NCBI GenBank assembly: GCA_017457545.1
Contig: JAFTHF010000311.1
Span: 1 to 7,832 of the forward strand
Length of the DNA stretch: 7,832 nucleotides
Direction: 5' to 3'
From: Clostridia bacterium
GTDB lineage: Bacteria > Bacillota_A > Clostridia > Oscillospirales > CAG-272
This document shows positions 6,782 through 7,832 of the stretch, piece by piece. A program made the translations under genes and the position numbers. The notes beneath the pieces were generated by a model. It was not told the DNA's origin and did not search any database. It worked only from the letters and a program-made list of their open reading frames with translations. Position 1 is the first letter of the stretch. Every line of letters starts with the position of its first letter.

Positions 6782-7021
6782 ATGGTTAGAGTTGAAAATA
6801 TAGTTGTAAAAGATGGCGAGTTTTCTTTTGATTATTACCCCGAAAACAAGAATATAAAGCATTTTTTCAAATATGATACAAACCAAAAAAGAGTTATAGA
6901 ACACGAAAAAAGCAAAGAATATTCATCGGATGTATATGCAAAACACGGATTTATATATGTAAAAAGATTGGTTGAAAACAAAAAGGAAATTCCAAAATAT
7001 CAAATAATAGCATGGTATTAA
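6782..7021 (+). CDS. Unrecognised 79-residue protein
   Basis: This is a small soluble protein rich in Lys, Glu and Tyr, without signal peptide or membrane segment. It starts MVRVENIVVKDGEFSFDYYP and ends IPKYQIIAWY. The alternating pattern (IVVKDGEFSFDYY, GFIYVKRLV) suggests a small beta fold. AAAAGG lies 9 nt before the ATG. It is probably transcribed from the promoter at 6643-6671. Lys is mostly AAA, unlike the AAG-rich genes upstream, which hints at a different origin. No family recognised. Confidence 0.6.
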   Translation: MVRVENIVVKDGEFSFDYYPENKNIKHFFKYDTNQKRVIEHEKSKEYSSDVYAKHGFIYVKRLVENKKEIPKYQIIAWY

Positions 7022-7033
7022 AAGCAAAGAAAT

Positions 7034-7063
7034 TTTACACTAACTTCCGTTTTGTCCTATCAT
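7034..7063 (+). promoter_or_regulatory. Possible promoter overlapping the first palindrome
   Basis: TTTACA (7034-7039) and TATCAT (7058-7063) are 18 bp apart. The putative -10 box lies inside the palindrome at 7052-7070, an arrangement expected of a repressor operator. A second TTTACAC precedes palindrome 2 at 7086 but has no good -10 box. Confidence 0.4.
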
Positions 7064-7167
7064 AAGACAACTTTAAAAGCATTGCTTTACACCACTTTGT
7101 CCTGTCACAGGACAAACACATTTATGCCCACAGCCTCTTAATGCTGTTGTCCTATGATAGGACAACA
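7052..7167. repeat. Three spaced copies of a ~19-bp palindrome (operator-like array)
   Basis: Copy 1 (7052-7070) is TTGTCCTATCATAAGACAA with one mismatch between halves. Copy 2 (core 7097-7115) is TTGTCCTGTCACAGGACAA, perfect and extended by one base on each side. Copy 3 (core 7147-7165) is TTGTCCTATGATAGGACAA, perfect and extended by two bases on each side. The centres are 45 and 50 bp apart. The A-to-G change in the left half of copy 2 is matched by T-to-C in its right half, so symmetry is preserved. This fits binding sites for a dimeric DNA-binding protein, or hairpins in RNA. Confidence 0.85.
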
Positions 7168-7295
7168 AGCTACAAAAAACAAATTTTCGTGTTAGCTTAT
7201 GGACTTGGCAAAAAGAAATAAACAATTATACAAGAGGCATAGAAGACAGATTGGAAGAGCTGAAAAAACGAGGAGAGAAAAATGGCAAAACATAA
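7161..7295 (+). pseudogene. Possible C-terminal gene scrap before the 117-residue gene
   Basis: This frame is open from just inside palindrome 3 to TAA at 7293 and has no usable start codon. Its end reads WQKEINNYTRGIEDRLEELK then KRGEKNGKT, which looks like an ordinary C-terminal helix. It overlaps the next gene's start by 14 bp, as at many operon junctions. The likely reading is the remnant of a gene whose 5' part was lost. Confidence 0.3.
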
Positions 7296-7635
7296 ATTTG
7301 TTGAGTTTTTAAGGAGTTTACAAGAAAATTTGAATTTCAAAGATAACTCGACTGATTACGAAATAGGTTATAGATGCGCAGCAGACAGCATTAATGATGT
7401 TATTGATACTCAATGTAATCTTTTCATCGTTTTTACGGAAAATGTTACAGAAACGAATTTATATGAAGAGGATTGTATCAATAATATAATTTCTGTTTTA
7501 GAATCAACGTTAGATAACAAAACAAAGGATGACGATTTCGACAAGGGTTATAAAAAGAAAATACAGGAAACTGTTGAAAAACTAAAAGCACAATTGATTT
7601 TAGACGGTGGAACGATTGAAGAAATCAATAAGTAA
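7282..7635 (+). CDS. Unrecognised acidic 117-residue protein
   Basis: This is a soluble, mostly helical-looking and acidic protein beginning MAKHKFVEFLRSLQENLNF. It holds a motif-like DYEIGYRCAADSINDVID (about 29-46), echoed near the C-terminus by DFDKGYKKKIQETVEKLKA. The two (D-x-x-x-GY followed by helix) could be related halves. It has no signal peptide or membrane segment. A strong ribosome binding site (GAGGAGAG, 7270-7277) fixes the ATG. The gene is AT-rich with AAA/TTA codons. The TAA is followed directly by an in-frame ATG. No family recognised. Confidence 0.62.
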   Translation: MAKHKFVEFLRSLQENLNFKDNSTDYEIGYRCAADSINDVIDTQCNLFIVFTENVTETNLYEEDCINNIISVLESTLDNKTKDDDFDKGYKKKIQETVEKLKAQLILDGGTIEEINK

Positions 7636-7692
7636 ATGCGAGATTTTTTAGATCTTGACAACGATGAGCCAGACGGACAGGACAGACAATGA
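7636..7692 (+). CDS. Micro-ORF directly after the 117-residue gene
   Basis: It encodes MRDFLDLDNDEPDGQDRQ. Its ATG abuts the preceding TAA in the same frame, and its TGA overlaps the next ATG (ATGA at 7689-7692). It is either a translationally coupled mini-gene or the true tail of the 117-residue protein, cut off by a stop codon that arose recently. Confidence 0.35.
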   Translation: MRDFLDLDNDEPDGQDRQ

Positions 7693-7832
7693 TTGATGAT
7701 AAGTATGCAGGTACAAATGTTAAGGTAATATGCCACGATGGTTTTACAACACCAGGATATGCTATAATGATAGGCACTTATGATAGCGGAGAGGATTTTA
7801 TTGATATTATAGTTTCTTACGGTATAGAAGAA
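7689..7832 (+). CDS. Start of an unrecognised gene, possibly LSM-like small protein (cut by window edge)
   Basis: Forty-eight codons are visible with no stop. The N-terminus MIDDKYAGTNVKVICHDGFT, then PGYAIMIGTYDSGEDFIDII, resembles the small Sm-like proteins of Firmicutes and their phages (pattern K-Y-x-G-x-x-V-K-(I/V)-x-x-x-D-G). The similarity is only suggestive. AGGAC lies a few bases upstream, and the start overlaps the stop of the preceding micro-ORF, indicating coupling. Confidence 0.6.
   Translation, partial: MIDDKYAGTNVKVICHDGFTTPGYAIMIGTYDSGEDFIDIIVSYGIEE

Noticed and set aside
7052..7167. CRISPR array
   Set aside because: The repeats are only about 19 bp, differ from each other, are separated by unequal intervals (26 and 31 bp) and number three; no cas gene is seen.
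7199..7312. A basic 37-residue frame from ATG 7199
   Set aside because: It has no ribosome binding site and overlaps both a more protein-like frame and the well-supported gene at 7282.

Overview
The window looks like a moderately AT-rich member of the Clostridia (Bacillota), probably Oscillospirales/Ruminococcaceae-like. The evidence is the gene order rimP-nusA-ylxR-ylxQ-infB, strong AAGGAG-type ribosome binding sites, TAA-dominated stops and heavy CTT/AAG/GAG codon use in the housekeeping genes. The taxonomic placement is inference; no marker was compared.

Layout. 1-4776 is the translation/transcription operon, all on the plus strand with gaps of 5-24 bp or overlaps: the 3' part of rimP, complete nusA, ylxR (rnpM), ylxQ and infB. 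infB carries one in-frame TAG (3781-3783) exactly between the GTPase domain and domain II. The frame is otherwise intact to its normal C-terminus at 4776. 4774-4990 is non-coding repeat DNA: a ~120-bp imperfect palindrome whose left end includes the infB stop codon, followed by diverged repeat modules. It stands where rbfA usually follows infB. 5076-5600 is a small lipoprotein with HxW/CxxC-type motifs and its own terminator. 5733-6584 is a seven-helix YwaF/TP0381-type membrane protein with its own promoter and terminator.

6585-7832 differs in character. It is more AT-rich, uses AAA/TTA/GAA codons and holds short unrecognised genes (6782-7021, 7282-7635, and one cut by the window edge from 7689). 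It also holds micro-ORFs and gene scraps, a near-consensus sigma-A promoter (6643-6671), and a 260-bp gap with three copies of a ~19-bp palindrome of consensus TTGTCCTRT-N-AYAGGACAA. This has the look of a small accessory or mobile-element remnant.

The core genes act together: RimP matures the 30S subunit, NusA controls elongation and termination, YlxR modulates RNase P, YlxQ is an L7Ae-like RNA binder and IF-2 places initiator tRNA. The items most worth a second look are the infB nonsense codon, the long palindrome at the infB stop, and the palindrome triad with compensatory base changes.
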